From Spirochaeta sp. (lineage in GTDB: Bacteria > Spirochaetota > Spirochaetia > DSM-27196 > SLAA01), in NCBI GenBank assembly GCA_020201015.1, contig JAIVHN010000059.1, positions 1 to 14,074 on the forward strand: DNA of 14,074 bases, given 5' to 3'. Shown here in pieces: positions 1 to 6,794 of this stretch (the first letter of the stretch is position 1; the number at the start of each line of letters is the position of its first letter). Both the position numbers and the translations under genes were made by a program. Under the pieces are notes generated by a model, which had not been told where the DNA came from, ran no database searches, and saw only the letters and a program-made list of their open reading frames with translations.

Positions 1-1
1 G

Positions 2-709
2 GCTAAGATTCACCCTGAGACCAAAGAGTCGTATGAGATTGTGCAGATGCTTGCCCAGAAAATGGGCGTAGGTGAGTACTTTGACTTCACCTTGGATGAA
101 TGGAATGCAGCCCGCATCTCTAACCAAGACTTCACGCTCGATGAGCTGAAAGCTGCCGGATCTATTGAGGTTAAGGTTGAGCAACCTAAGGGCTTTCAGG
201 GCCTTGGAACCTCTTCCGGCAAGGCCGAGTTCTTTGCACAGAACTTTGTCGACAACGGGTTTGACGGTGTAGCACAATGGTATGAACCGGAAACCGGACT
301 TGCAATGGGAGCCAACGAGTTCCGCCTCGTGCACGGGAAGCAGGCCTACCATGCCCACACGCATACCTCCAACATCCCAATCCTGGCACAGGTTACCAAA
401 GACCTTGACAGCGCACGGGTGTGGATTAATGCCTCACGGGCAGCAGCGCTCGGCATTGCCGACGGTGACAGCGTGCGCTTCACCTCCAAGGACGACGGTC
501 GCTACCGCGAAGCACGAGTGAAGGTGACCGAGCGCATCCACCCGGACATGGTGTTCATGGGTGGTGTGTACGGGCCACGTACTCCGTACTTCCAGGTTGC
601 TGAAACTCTCGGAGGCTTTAACGCCAACGACATCACCAAGTACCGCTTAGAGCCAATTGTCGGCCACACCATGATGAACGAGATCATTGTGCAGGTGCAG
701 AAAGCCTAA
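2..709 (+). CDS. Molybdopterin oxidoreductase, C-terminal part (thiosulfate/polysulfide reductase-like catalytic subunit)
   Basis: The reading frame is open from the first bases of the window, so this is the C-terminal ~235 residues of a larger protein (members of the DMSO reductase family usually have 700-900 residues). The visible part matches the end of the catalytic fold. It has a linker with SSGKAEFF, followed by the C-terminal molybdopterin-dinucleotide binding domain: the segment with HAHTHTSNIPIL, then SARVWINASRAAALGIADGD, a beta-barrel typical of this domain, and the closing GGFNANDITKYRLEPIVGH. The spacing resembles thiosulfate reductase PhsA, polysulfide reductase PsrA and related respiratory reductases more than formate dehydrogenase, but substrate cannot be assigned from this part. 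The iron-sulfur and active-site residues lie outside the window. No electron-transfer or membrane-anchor subunit follows; a terminator does, so partner genes must lie upstream. Family assignment is firm, substrate is inference. Confidence 0.85.
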   Translation, partial: AKIHPETKESYEIVQMLAQKMGVGEYFDFTLDEWNAARISNQDFTLDELKAAGSIEVKVEQPKGFQGLGTSSGKAEFFAQNFVDNGFDGVAQWYEPETGLAMGANEFRLVHGKQAYHAHTHTSNIPILAQVTKDLDSARVWINASRAAALGIADGDSVRFTSKDDGRYREARVKVTERIHPDMVFMGGVYGPRTPYFQVAETLGGFNANDITKYRLEPIVGHTMMNEIIVQVQKA

Positions 710-733
710 GCAGTTTCTTCCTGTAACGCACAT

Positions 734-772
734 AAGGCGCGGGCTGGCGAAAGTCGACTCGCGCCTTTTTTG
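734..772 (+). terminator. Intrinsic terminator after the molybdopterin oxidoreductase
   Basis: AAGGCGCG (734-741) pairs perfectly with CGCGCCTT (760-767) around an 18-nt loop that can add weak pairs, and a run of T follows directly (GCCTTTTTTG). It lies 25 nt after the stop codon, so it should end transcription of the upstream operon and separate it from the kinase operon. Confidence 0.85.
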
Positions 773-795
773 TTTCCCCACTTTTCTCGCGACTG

Positions 796-825
796 TTGCG
801 GCGCGCTTGCGAAGTACGGTATCCT
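796..825 (+). promoter_or_regulatory. Possible sigma-70 type promoter for the PAS/HisKA_2 kinase operon
   Basis: TTGCGG at 796-801 and TATCCT at 820-825 are separated by 18 bp, about 50 bp before the chosen kinase start. The match to consensus is partial. The position just after a terminator and before a gene with a good ribosome binding site is what makes it plausible. Confidence 0.3.
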
Positions 826-873
826 CCTTGGGTCATCGTATATCCGCATATGGTGCCACCCATTAGGAAAATC

Positions 874-1884
874 ATGAGCGCAAACGGTCACATTGAGCAA
901 GAACACTTTGAGCATCTCTTTCAAAGTTCGCCGGTAGCAGTTGTTGTATTGGACGGGCAGGACCGAGTAGTAGACTGCAATCTAGAGTTTACCCGCCTGT
1001 TTGGCTACACCATGCATGAAACAGTTGGCTGCTATCTTAACGAACTTATTAGCTCTCCGGAAATGATGGCAGAGGCAAGCGCCCTGTCCCAGGTAACCTT
1101 ATCTGGCGGTCGTGTCGACAAAGAGACAAAACGGCGCCGCAAGGACGGTACAGTCATAGATGTCGCTATAACCGGTGCGCCGCGTGAGATTGGCGGACAT
1201 ACATACGTGTACGGCATTTACCAGGATATCACCGAGAAGAAGCGGGCCGAGGAACAGGTTGCGGCCTTGCTGCGCGAGAAAGAGATGCTCCTTAAGGAAA
1301 CGCATCATCGCGTCAAGAACAACATGAGTGTTATAAGCAGCTTGCTGGGAATGCAGGCCTCGCTTCACGAGGGCAGCCGGTGTGAGCATGTGTTACAGGA
1401 TGCCGCCGCCCGGGTACAAAGCATGTTGGTGCTCTACGACAAGCTCTATCAGGCCGAGTCTACCGAGAAACTGGGAATTCGCGACTATCTTCCGGCTCTC
1501 ATGGACGAGATACTGTCGCTCTTTCGTGATACCGTACCGGTTCAAACCAACCTCGAGCTTGAGAACTTTGAGTTAAGTTCACGCAGTCTCATGCCTCTGG
1601 GAATTATTATTAACGAGCTCATAACGAACTCCATTAAGTACGCCTTCAAATGGAGAAACGACGGTCGCATATCGGTGAGCGTGCAGCTGCACCGCGAAGC
1701 GGGGCAGGACATGGTGCACCTTGTGTACGAGGATAATGGGTCGGGGCTGCCAGCAGGAGTTGGTTTTCATAGTAGCTCCGGTTTCGGGCTGGAACTGGTC
1801 GGCATGCTTGTGGAGCAGCTCTCGGGCACCGCACATATTGAGTCCGAAAACGGTACGCGGTTTGTATTTAATTTCCCCTTGTAA
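874..1884 (+). CDS. Soluble PAS-domain sensor histidine kinase, HisKA_2 type
   Basis: A 336-residue cytoplasmic kinase with no signal peptide or membrane segment. A PAS domain covers about residues 8-125, closing with the PAC-like segment VYGIYQDITEKKRAEEQ. Then comes a HisKA_2 dimerisation helix with KETHHRVKNN (H144/H145; in this family the first conserved His is the phosphoacceptor). The ATPase domain has its N box at INELITNSIKYAF (N247 region), the G1 box DNGSGLP (near 287) and a GFGLELV G2 box. This class usually passes phosphate to separate, sometimes atypical, response regulators, and none is encoded next to it. The ATG at 874 is preferred over the in-frame upstream codons at 796 and 850, because AGGA at 865-868 stands 5 nt before it and homology starts soon after. 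The next gene begins 15 nt after the stop, so the two are probably co-transcribed and may form a sensor pair. Confidence 0.88.
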   Translation: MSANGHIEQEHFEHLFQSSPVAVVVLDGQDRVVDCNLEFTRLFGYTMHETVGCYLNELISSPEMMAEASALSQVTLSGGRVDKETKRRRKDGTVIDVAITGAPREIGGHTYVYGIYQDITEKKRAEEQVAALLREKEMLLKETHHRVKNNMSVISSLLGMQASLHEGSRCEHVLQDAAARVQSMLVLYDKLYQAESTEKLGIRDYLPALMDEILSLFRDTVPVQTNLELENFELSSRSLMPLGIIINELITNSIKYAFKWRNDGRISVSVQLHREAGQDMVHLVYEDNGSGLPAGVGFHSSSGFGLELVGMLVEQLSGTAHIESENGTRFVFNFPL

Positions 1885-1899
1885 CGCAAAGGAAGGCGA

Positions 1900-2802
1900 G
1901 TGAACATGCCTGCTCAAAAGACAACGCTCAGCCGTGTTGTTCTTCTCTGTGCAGCTGCGGCAACCGTGGCCCTGGTTCTGGGCGCAGTTAGTGTGCGGCG
2001 GCAGATGCATACTCTTATTGAAGATGCTCATATGACTCGGTTTGCCGAGAGCGGCGCAGTTGCGGTGTCGAACCTCGCAGGTGTTGCAGAGCAGTATCTT
2101 GCCGACCCTAACCGGCATCAAGTAGAGTTGGCCGCGCTGGCAGATACCGTCCGCAGTCTTAGCGACGCAAGGGGCGTAACGCTCACCGGGGCCCGGAGCG
2201 CTGGAAGGCCGAATAGCTTCGGTTACGTGTGGGCCTCGAGCGAGGAGCGCTTTCGCGCGGCTGACGGTTCGCGGAACTTCACCGCCGGAGAAACGGTCCT
2301 AACAGACGAGCTCTCTCCAGAACTCGGGCGGCTCCGAGCTGCGGTGAACGCCGAGGGAGAACAAGAGTTGGCCGAGCTGAGTGGGCAGATACGGCAGGTA
2401 TCGACACAAATTCTTGAGCTGCTCACGCAGGGCGACGCAGACCGTGAGGCAGACCGTGAGGCAGAGATAGCTGAGTTGGACGCAATCTTCCGTGTTCTGT
2501 ACGAACGAGCTACCGCGCTGCTGGCAGCAGTTGGAGAGCAACACTCCGGCAGCATTCCTGCCGCCCCTTCGCTGCATGATAACGAGGTGTTGTTTTATCA
2601 CCCGGTTGTTGTGTTTGATCAAAGTACCGCAGGCTGGTATGTCGGAATGGTGCGATTGCGTCGTTTGCTTGCAGCAACACGAGCTGCGGTGAGCGCGGAA
2701 CAGCATGCTGCTGACACCACCGGTCTGCGTCGCGGTGCCTTTTTGCTTGCCGCACTGTGGGGCTTCTTCTTGGTACTTTCCGTCGTTGTGCGGCGATTGT
2801 AG
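1900..2802 (+). CDS. Membrane-anchored extracytoplasmic sensor-like protein without an output domain
   Basis: A 300-residue protein of unrecognised family. It has an N-terminal membrane helix at about residues 10-28, a roughly 235-residue extracytoplasmic region, and a second membrane helix at about 278-297 followed by a short basic end (VVRRL). This is the layout of the sensor half of a chemoreceptor, kinase or cyclase, but the protein stops straight after the second helix, so no HAMP or catalytic domain follows. The middle is rich in acidic and alanine helix-forming residues, with an ADRE duplication encoded by a perfect 12-bp tandem repeat (2437-2460). Start: GTG 1900, with ATG 1906 as an equal alternative; AAGGAAGG at 1889-1896 serves either. 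It lies 15 nt after the soluble histidine kinase, so it may supply that kinase with a transmembrane input (inference). It could equally be a receptor that lost its output half. Confidence 0.7.
   Translation: MNMPAQKTTLSRVVLLCAAAATVALVLGAVSVRRQMHTLIEDAHMTRFAESGAVAVSNLAGVAEQYLADPNRHQVELAALADTVRSLSDARGVTLTGARSAGRPNSFGYVWASSEERFRAADGSRNFTAGETVLTDELSPELGRLRAAVNAEGEQELAELSGQIRQVSTQILELLTQGDADREADREAEIAELDAIFRVLYERATALLAAVGEQHSGSIPAAPSLHDNEVLFYHPVVVFDQSTAGWYVGMVRLRRLLAATRAAVSAEQHAADTTGLRRGAFLLAALWGFFLVLSVVVRRL
2437..2460 (+). repeat. Two perfect 12-bp tandem copies inside the sensor-like gene
   Basis: GCAGACCGTGAG occurs at 2437-2448 and again at 2449-2460. It stays in frame and duplicates an ADRE peptide in a predicted helix. 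Confidence 0.85.
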
Positions 2803-2808
2803 CACCCG

Positions 2809-2896
2809 CAGGCGCTCATGCAGGCGCTCAGTTACCGCATGGCCGCTATGGACCGCTCAGCTACCGCATGGCCGCTATGGACCGCTCAGCTACCGC
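2809..2896. repeat. 29-bp tandem repeat between convergent genes
   Basis: A 29-bp unit starting GCTCAG(T/C)TACCGC and ending GGCCGCTATGGACC occupies 2826-2854 and 2855-2883, differing by one base, with a third partial copy at 2884-2896. It is preceded by a separate small duplication, CAGGCGCTCA at 2809-2818 and 2821-2830. The partial third copy contains the TGA stop of the minus-strand SEC-C gene (2886-2888). There are no spacers, so it is not CRISPR. Confidence 0.92.
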
Positions 2897-3221
2897 GTTG
2901 CGCTCCACGCGTTGCCCGCGGAGTTGGTGCTGGCCCTTTGCCGCTTGATTTTGCTCCGCCACCTGCAGCCGAGTTGCGCATGAACCGTGAGCCGCTATGG
3001 TCACGGCGCCCGGTTGCAGCAGCGCGTTCGGCGGCTTCGCGCGCGGTGTCTTGGGTGTCTGCTTCCTCCTCACCACTACCAGCTTCGGCGGCGTTTTGGG
3101 TAGCCTCTTCGGCAGCTTCCTTAAGCGCCTGCGCCTCTGCAGCGCGATCTTCGTTATAGTGGCAGTGCTTATACTTGCGGCCACTTCCGCAGTGGCATGG
3201 ATCGTTGCGTCCTAGTTTCAT
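2886..3221 (-). CDS. Small SEC-C motif protein
   Basis: A 111-residue protein opening with MKLGRNDPCHCGSGRKYKHC, a textbook SEC-C zinc motif (C-x-C-x8-C-[HC]) like the one at the C-terminus of SecA, here placed at the N-terminus. The rest is an Ala/Glu-rich, probably helical stretch (about 25-70) and then a Gly/Arg/Ser-rich tail of low complexity. SEC-C motifs bind zinc and in SecA contact SecB and ribosomes; free-standing SEC-C proteins are mostly of unknown role. The start is secure: GGAGAG (3227-3232) stands 5 nt before the ATG. The gene converges with the sensor-like gene. Its stop codon lies in the last partial copy of the 29-bp repeat, and a 10-bp piece of that repeat (GCCGCTATGG) also occurs at 2991-3000 inside the tail, so the C-terminus may have been reshaped by the repeat. 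Confidence 0.8.
   Translation of the reverse strand: MKLGRNDPCHCGSGRKYKHCHYNEDRAAEAQALKEAAEEATQNAAEAGSGEEEADTQDTAREAAERAAATGRRDHSGSRFMRNSAAGGGAKSSGKGPAPTPRATRGAQRGS
2985..3006. repeat. Short inverted repeat inside the SEC-C gene
   Basis: CCGTGA (2985-2990) and TCACGG (3001-3006) flank the 10-bp GCCGCTATGG that is also the core of the 29-bp repeat downstream. It may be chance, but the shared core is notable. Confidence 0.4.
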
Positions 3222-3603
3222 AGTTTCTCTCCAGGCTCATAGACTACACCCTTGCCGCTCCATACACAAGCAAAACGGCGCACCGACGCAATGCTAAATG
3301 TGAGCCTGTAACGGCAGAGTGGTTCAACCACCTACTCGCACCGCGTGCTACGGCCTTCCGCGCGAGAATGCATGCGCACAGCATGGGCTTGGTTCCACAC
3401 GATTGGAGCTACCAGCTATAATCCGGCCTCCATGTAGAACTGCAGAGCAGTATCAGGTTTGCATGAGATAATACCAGTTTTGTGGTATTATCTAGAGCGA
3501 AGCTGAGCATGGAGCGAAATAGCTTGAGCGTCGTGTACCCCCAGTTAAATGTGTCTGCCCGACGCACACGTTTGGTGACCGCTTTTCCTACGAAACAGCC
3601 TAA
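3222..3603. other. Gene-free stretch between the SEC-C gene and the receiver fragment
   Basis: About 380 bp with no convincing gene on either strand. A 39-codon frame at 3509-3628 has no homology I recognise and no clear ribosome binding site. It contains a perfect hairpin at 3466-3493 (listed separately) and a small GTGGTT/AACCAC inverted repeat near 3320. There is no tRNA-like fold and no clear promoter. It is probably decayed sequence, including the lost 5' part of the receiver-domain gene. Confidence 0.5.
3466..3493. promoter_or_regulatory. Perfect 11-bp inverted repeat (operator or hairpin)
   Basis: AGATAATACCA (3466-3476) and TGGTATTATCT (3483-3493) are exact reverse complements around a 6-nt GTTTTG. 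No T run follows, so it is not a standard terminator. It could be a binding site for a dimeric repressor, an RNA hairpin, or the end of a lost element. No gene starts directly next to it. Confidence 0.6.
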
Positions 3604-3984
3604 AATGCAGATGACGCTGAAAGCATAATTGAGGAGCTTGCTCAGGACGATGTCAAAGTTGCTCTCATAATAACAGACTTGCTTATGCCGGGTACCAACG
3701 GCGACGAGTTTCTGGTTGAGGTCAAGCAACAATATCCCGACATTTGCGCTATTTTAATAACCTGGCATGCGGACCGCGCAGCGGTTGAACGCACTATGCG
3801 TGAGACTGCGGTACGGGTGTTCCAAAAGCCATGGCGTGCTGCGGAGCTCCTGCAGGCGGTCTCCGACTGTCTGGAAGGGCCGGGAGGGCCGGAATGGCTA
3901 GCGAACCCCGGAAGGGCCGGAAGGGCCACCCAACCCCGGCAGGCCGTCAGAGCAGGACCCGGCAGGCCGTCAGAGCAGGAATAG
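3604..3984 (+). pseudogene. Truncated response-regulator receiver domain
   Basis: The frame opened by the TAA at 3601 encodes the last three quarters of a receiver domain. It has a phosphoacceptor Asp in ITDLLMPGTNGDEFL, then VKQQYPDICAILITWHAD (the conserved Thr is present, followed by Trp where Gly is usual), the conserved Lys in FQKPW, and a final helix ending LLQAVSDCL. The first strand with the paired acidic residues is missing and there is no start codon or ribosome binding site before it, so the gene is 5'-truncated. After residue ~93 the sequence becomes a Gly/Pro/Arg-rich tail encoded by short GC-rich repeats and stops at 3982-3984 in the 23-bp repeat region. It may be the remains of a response regulator or of the receiver of a hybrid kinase. 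Its last bases overlap the end of the opposing chromate-transporter gene. Confidence 0.75.
3872..3981. repeat. GC-rich short repeats, including two perfect 23-bp tandem copies
   Basis: 3872-3927 is a run of degenerate ~9-bp GGGCCGGAA-like units. It is followed by an exact 23-bp tandem duplication at 3935-3957 and 3958-3980, beginning CCCGGCAGGCC and ending GTCAGAGCAGGA. The second copy contains the TGA stop (3970-3972) of the minus-strand chromate-transporter gene, and the tail of the receiver fragment reads through the array on the other strand. Confidence 0.9.
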
Positions 3985-4508
3985 ACCCACAATGCCTCCG
4001 GCAAGTACCACAAAAACCGGATGCACCTTTCGGCGTGACAGCAGGAGCACAAGCAACGCTGCAGCCGCTATGAGCGCGGTGGTGAGATCGGTGACAGCGT
4101 TACGGCCAAATGAAATAATAGCCATAAGCATGAGCGCTAGAACCGCAGGCTTCACTGCATCTTGAATAGGAATTGGTGCCTGGCCTGCCGGTTTGCCTGC
4201 AGTCGGCGGGCGGCCAGCATGACGACCGTTAAGAGAATGAGAGCCGGGCTCAGCACTGCCGATGTTGCCACAAGGGATCCGAGTACACCTGCTAAACGGA
4301 ATCCAATAAAAGTTGCCGTATTCACAATAAGTGGCCCCGGCGTCATTTCGGCCAAGGTTACAACACGGATAAACTCTTCTACGGATAACCACTGACGAAT
4401 CACTACCACCTCATGACGTATGAGCGATATCGCAGCAATTCCGCCACCATACGCGCTGAGGCTGACACGTAAGAAACTGATAATTAGGTGCAGATATAGT
4501 TGAATCAT
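3970..4508 (-). pseudogene. chrA: Chromate transporter, second half-size protein, frameshifted
   Basis: Two minus-strand frames together make one half-size ChrA (CHR family) protein of about 180 residues. The first (4508 to about 4180) has FLRVSLSAYGGGIAAISLI, the family motif region EMTPGPLIVNTATFIGFR, and a long hydrophobic segment ending TVVMLAARRLQANRQ. The frame then runs off to a TGA at 4152. The continuation is in the other frame, from about APIPIQDAVKPAVLALML to GGIVGLFLL, and stops at 3970. The change of frame fits one deleted base near 4165-4200. The gene starts 16 nt after the end of its partner, as in paired short-chain ChrA systems in which both halves are needed for transport. 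Either the pair is inactive here or the sequence has a single-base error; I see no clear slippery site for programmed frameshifting. Confidence 0.8.
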
Positions 4509-4524
4509 GGTACGTGCCTACGCC

Positions 4525-5208
4525 TTATTCCATAAGCTTTGAGTACTCGGACTCTGCGGTTTGTGCGGCTGGCCCCGACGTGGGTGTGTCCGGCGAGGTG
4601 TCCGTCGTGGTGGGGCCTGAGGCGGCTTTACGTTTTGCCTTGCGGTACACAACTGGTCCGCCCACAAGCAGCGAGACGGCTACCACTAGGAGGGGATGCA
4701 GGCCCAGAATAGATAGCCCGACAAAAAGCGGGACCGCTGCCACCACCACCCAAACGCTGCGCGCCGCGCCACGCGCATACAGCCAAACGCCGTAGGTAAT
4801 CTGCGCGGTGACCGCGGCTGCGGCCCCCTTCATGAAGCGTTGCACCGGAGGGTGCTGCGCATATTCAAAGAGAAATGCCGCAATGAGAATCATGGTGGTG
4901 ACCGATGGTATAGCCATTCCCAGCACGGCGGTGATACTTCCCCTTTTTCCGCGCAGCTGGCGGCCACAAAGAAACGCCGTATTGACCGAGACGGCGCCCG
5001 GAATAGCGGTTGCCTTGGAGATGATATCGGTGAAGTCCTTCTCGTTGAGCCAGTGTCGCCGGTCCACCAGCTCAAAGTGCAGTACAGGGAGTATTGAGTA
5101 GCCGCCGCCAAAGGTCAGCAGGCCGGTACGGAAAAAGACGCCGAACATGCGCCACAACGGTGGTGAAAGTGTCTCGTGGGTTGTTTGTGGTATCGGCGTT
5201 GTCCCCAT
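4525..5208 (-). CDS. chrA: Chromate transporter, first half-size protein
   Basis: A 227-residue membrane protein of the CHR family, which carries chromate (and probably other oxyanions) across the inner membrane. The family pattern is clear: FFRTGLLTFGGGYSILPVL near residue 28, ELVDRRHWLNEKDF, and the ATAIPGAVSVNTAFLCGRQLRG segment, followed by hydrophobic helices to about residue 190. The last ~35 residues are a polar tail rich in Thr, Pro and Ser (PTTTDTSPDTPTSGPA), probably cytoplasmic. The second half-protein follows after 16 nt, so the two form one operon. ATG 5208 is the longest start, but no convincing ribosome binding site precedes it; the ATG at residue 22 is a possible alternative. 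It is transcribed divergently from the MATE gene, 78 bp away, so the two share one intergenic region. Physiological substrate is not shown by the sequence. Confidence 0.87.
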   Translation of the reverse strand: MGTTPIPQTTHETLSPPLWRMFGVFFRTGLLTFGGGYSILPVLHFELVDRRHWLNEKDFTDIISKATAIPGAVSVNTAFLCGRQLRGKRGSITAVLGMAIPSVTTMILIAAFLFEYAQHPPVQRFMKGAAAAVTAQITYGVWLYARGAARSVWVVVAAVPLFVGLSILGLHPLLVVAVSLLVGGPVVYRKAKRKAASGPTTTDTSPDTPTSGPAAQTAESEYSKLME

Positions 5209-5286
5209 ATATAAAAAAGCTTACCTTAGGCGTATGCTTAGACACAAGTGGTACGCTCCATTGGCGCTGCTTTATGGGGCTCATGA

Positions 5287-6762
5287 ATGATACAGAACAC
5301 CAAGCGTATAGAAATGCTTGCGCATGGAAAAATCGCTCCAACACTCTTTACGCTTGCCGCCCCTGCCATTGCCGGAATGGTGGTCATGGCGATCTACAAT
5401 ATCGTCGATACCTTCTTCGTCAGCCTCTTGCGCGACACCACGGCCATTGCGGCTACCGGCATTGTTTTTCCAATGTTTCAACTTATTGGGGCTGTGGGTC
5501 TGACTTTTGGGATTGGTGCAGCCAGCGTTATTAGCAGAAAGCTTGGGGAGAAGAACTACGATGCCGCGCAAGAGGCGGCGGCCACCGCGTTATACTCGGC
5601 ATTGGTTGTCGGGATCATTTTCTCTATTGTCGGGATGGTTTTCATTCGTCCGGTTCTCCTGCTGTTTGGCGCGACCGACTCCATCCTCGAGTCGGCCACA
5701 CTCTACGGGAGGGTGATCATTGGCGGTGCGGCCTTCGTGGTCGTAAACATGACCGTCAATAATCTGCTGCGTGCCGAGGGAGCGTCACTCTACAGTAGCA
5801 TGGGGCAAATCTCGGGAGCGGTGCTCAACATAGTCCTGGACCCTATCTTTATTTTTGTTCTTGATATGGGTATTACTGGAGCAGCCGTCGCGACGGTTAT
5901 TTCGCAAGGCTTTTCTACACTGGTGCTACTCAGCTTCTACGCGCGTCGGCGTGGCATGCTCACGCCCCTGAACCTTGCGTACTTTAGACTGCGCTGGGAA
6001 ACCTATAGAGCGCTCATGACACTTGGCGTTCCGACCTTTGTGCGCCAGATCCTCGGCAGTATTTCTTTTGGCATTCTTAACAACGCGGCGGGCGCATACG
6101 GTGACTCGGCAATTGCTGCACTGAGCGTTACCTTGCGGCTCTTCATGCTCCTGGCAATGGGCCTCATGGGATTTGCGCAAGGGTTGCAGCCACTGGCAGG
6201 ATATAGCTATGGCGCTCAAGCATACGACCGACTACGGCACGCTATGCGACTGTCCTTCGGGGTGACGACTGCGGTCGGGATTGCTGCTGGTTTGGTGGCC
6301 TTTATTTTTGCGCAACCTATTATGTACTTCTTTGCGCCCCAGGATCCGGTCGTGGTTAGCATGGGCACTATAGCCTTGCGACTCATAGCAGTCTCACTGG
6401 TGCCGGTTGGTTTAGTCATTATGTTTGGTGGCGTCTTTCAAGCGCTGGGTGATGGGCGGTCGGCCTTACTGCTGGCGGCCGGACAGCAGGGGCTCTTTCT
6501 CATTCCGTTGGTGCTTATCCTTCCGCGCTTCTTCGGAGTTGCTGGCGTCTTTGCCGCCCAACCGGCTGGCTTCGTGCTGGCGTTCTTTGTCGGGCTGGCG
6601 CTTTTCCGGCGTGTGCATCGCTCCATTGAGCTGCGCCAGGCTGCGGCCGACAGGCACCCCTCCGCCTCCGGCACGACGCCCGCTGCTCATGGTGCCCCGC
6701 CCGCAACCCCCACCGAGTCCGCAACGGCTGCAAGCCACACCTCGCAGGTAAGCGGCCGGTGA
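5287..6762 (+). CDS. MATE family multidrug/cation efflux protein
   Basis: A 491-residue inner-membrane antiporter of the MATE family, which exports drugs or toxic metabolites in exchange for Na+ or H+. The N-terminal half shows the typical opening KIAPTLFTLAAPAIAGMVV, then YNIVDTFFVSLL and GIGAASVISRKLGEKN. The second half starts near LMTLGVPTFVRQILGSISF and carries GFAQGLQPLAGYSYGAQ, a well conserved MATE segment. About 12 membrane helices are expected. The final ~45 residues form a hydrophilic Ala/Thr/Pro-rich tail, unusual in composition and probably dispensable. The ATG at 5287 is preceded by GGGG (5276-5279) at 7 nt; a nearer ATG at 5283 is out of frame. The sequence is closer in feel to the bacterial NorM/MepA groups than to eukaryotic members, but the substrate cannot be told. 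Confidence 0.92.
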   Translation: MIQNTKRIEMLAHGKIAPTLFTLAAPAIAGMVVMAIYNIVDTFFVSLLRDTTAIAATGIVFPMFQLIGAVGLTFGIGAASVISRKLGEKNYDAAQEAAATALYSALVVGIIFSIVGMVFIRPVLLLFGATDSILESATLYGRVIIGGAAFVVVNMTVNNLLRAEGASLYSSMGQISGAVLNIVLDPIFIFVLDMGITGAAVATVISQGFSTLVLLSFYARRRGMLTPLNLAYFRLRWETYRALMTLGVPTFVRQILGSISFGILNNAAGAYGDSAIAALSVTLRLFMLLAMGLMGFAQGLQPLAGYSYGAQAYDRLRHAMRLSFGVTTAVGIAAGLVAFIFAQPIMYFFAPQDPVVVSMGTIALRLIAVSLVPVGLVIMFGGVFQALGDGRSALLLAAGQQGLFLIPLVLILPRFFGVAGVFAAQPAGFVLAFFVGLALFRRVHRSIELRQAAADRHPSASGTTPAAHGAPPATPTESATAASHTSQVSGR

Positions 6763-6794
6763 ACCCCACCTTATATTGTTGAGTAGAACCTTGC

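Noticed and set aside
1579..2121. A 180-codon minus-strand frame opposite the kinase and sensor-like genes
   Set aside because: It is antisense to two genes with clear family or operon support, has no recognisable domain and no ribosome binding site.
2299..2805. A 168-codon minus-strand frame opposite the sensor-like gene
   Set aside because: Composition is Cys/Gln/Ser-rich nonsense typical of antisense frames, with no domain.
2826..2896. CRISPR-like 29-bp direct repeats
   Set aside because: The copies are directly adjacent with no spacers and there are no cas genes.
3300..3420. Possible tRNA because of GGTTCAACCA and GGTTCCACACGATTGG
   Set aside because: The T-arm consensus, anticodon stem and acceptor pairing are not present.
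3509..3628. A 39-codon plus-strand frame starting MERNSLSVVYPQ
   Set aside because: There is no ribosome binding site and no recognised homology; it overlaps the start of the receiver fragment in another frame. It could be a tail of an unknown lost gene.
3409..3732. A 107-codon minus-strand frame
   Set aside because: It covers the receiver-domain fragment in antisense and has no family resemblance.
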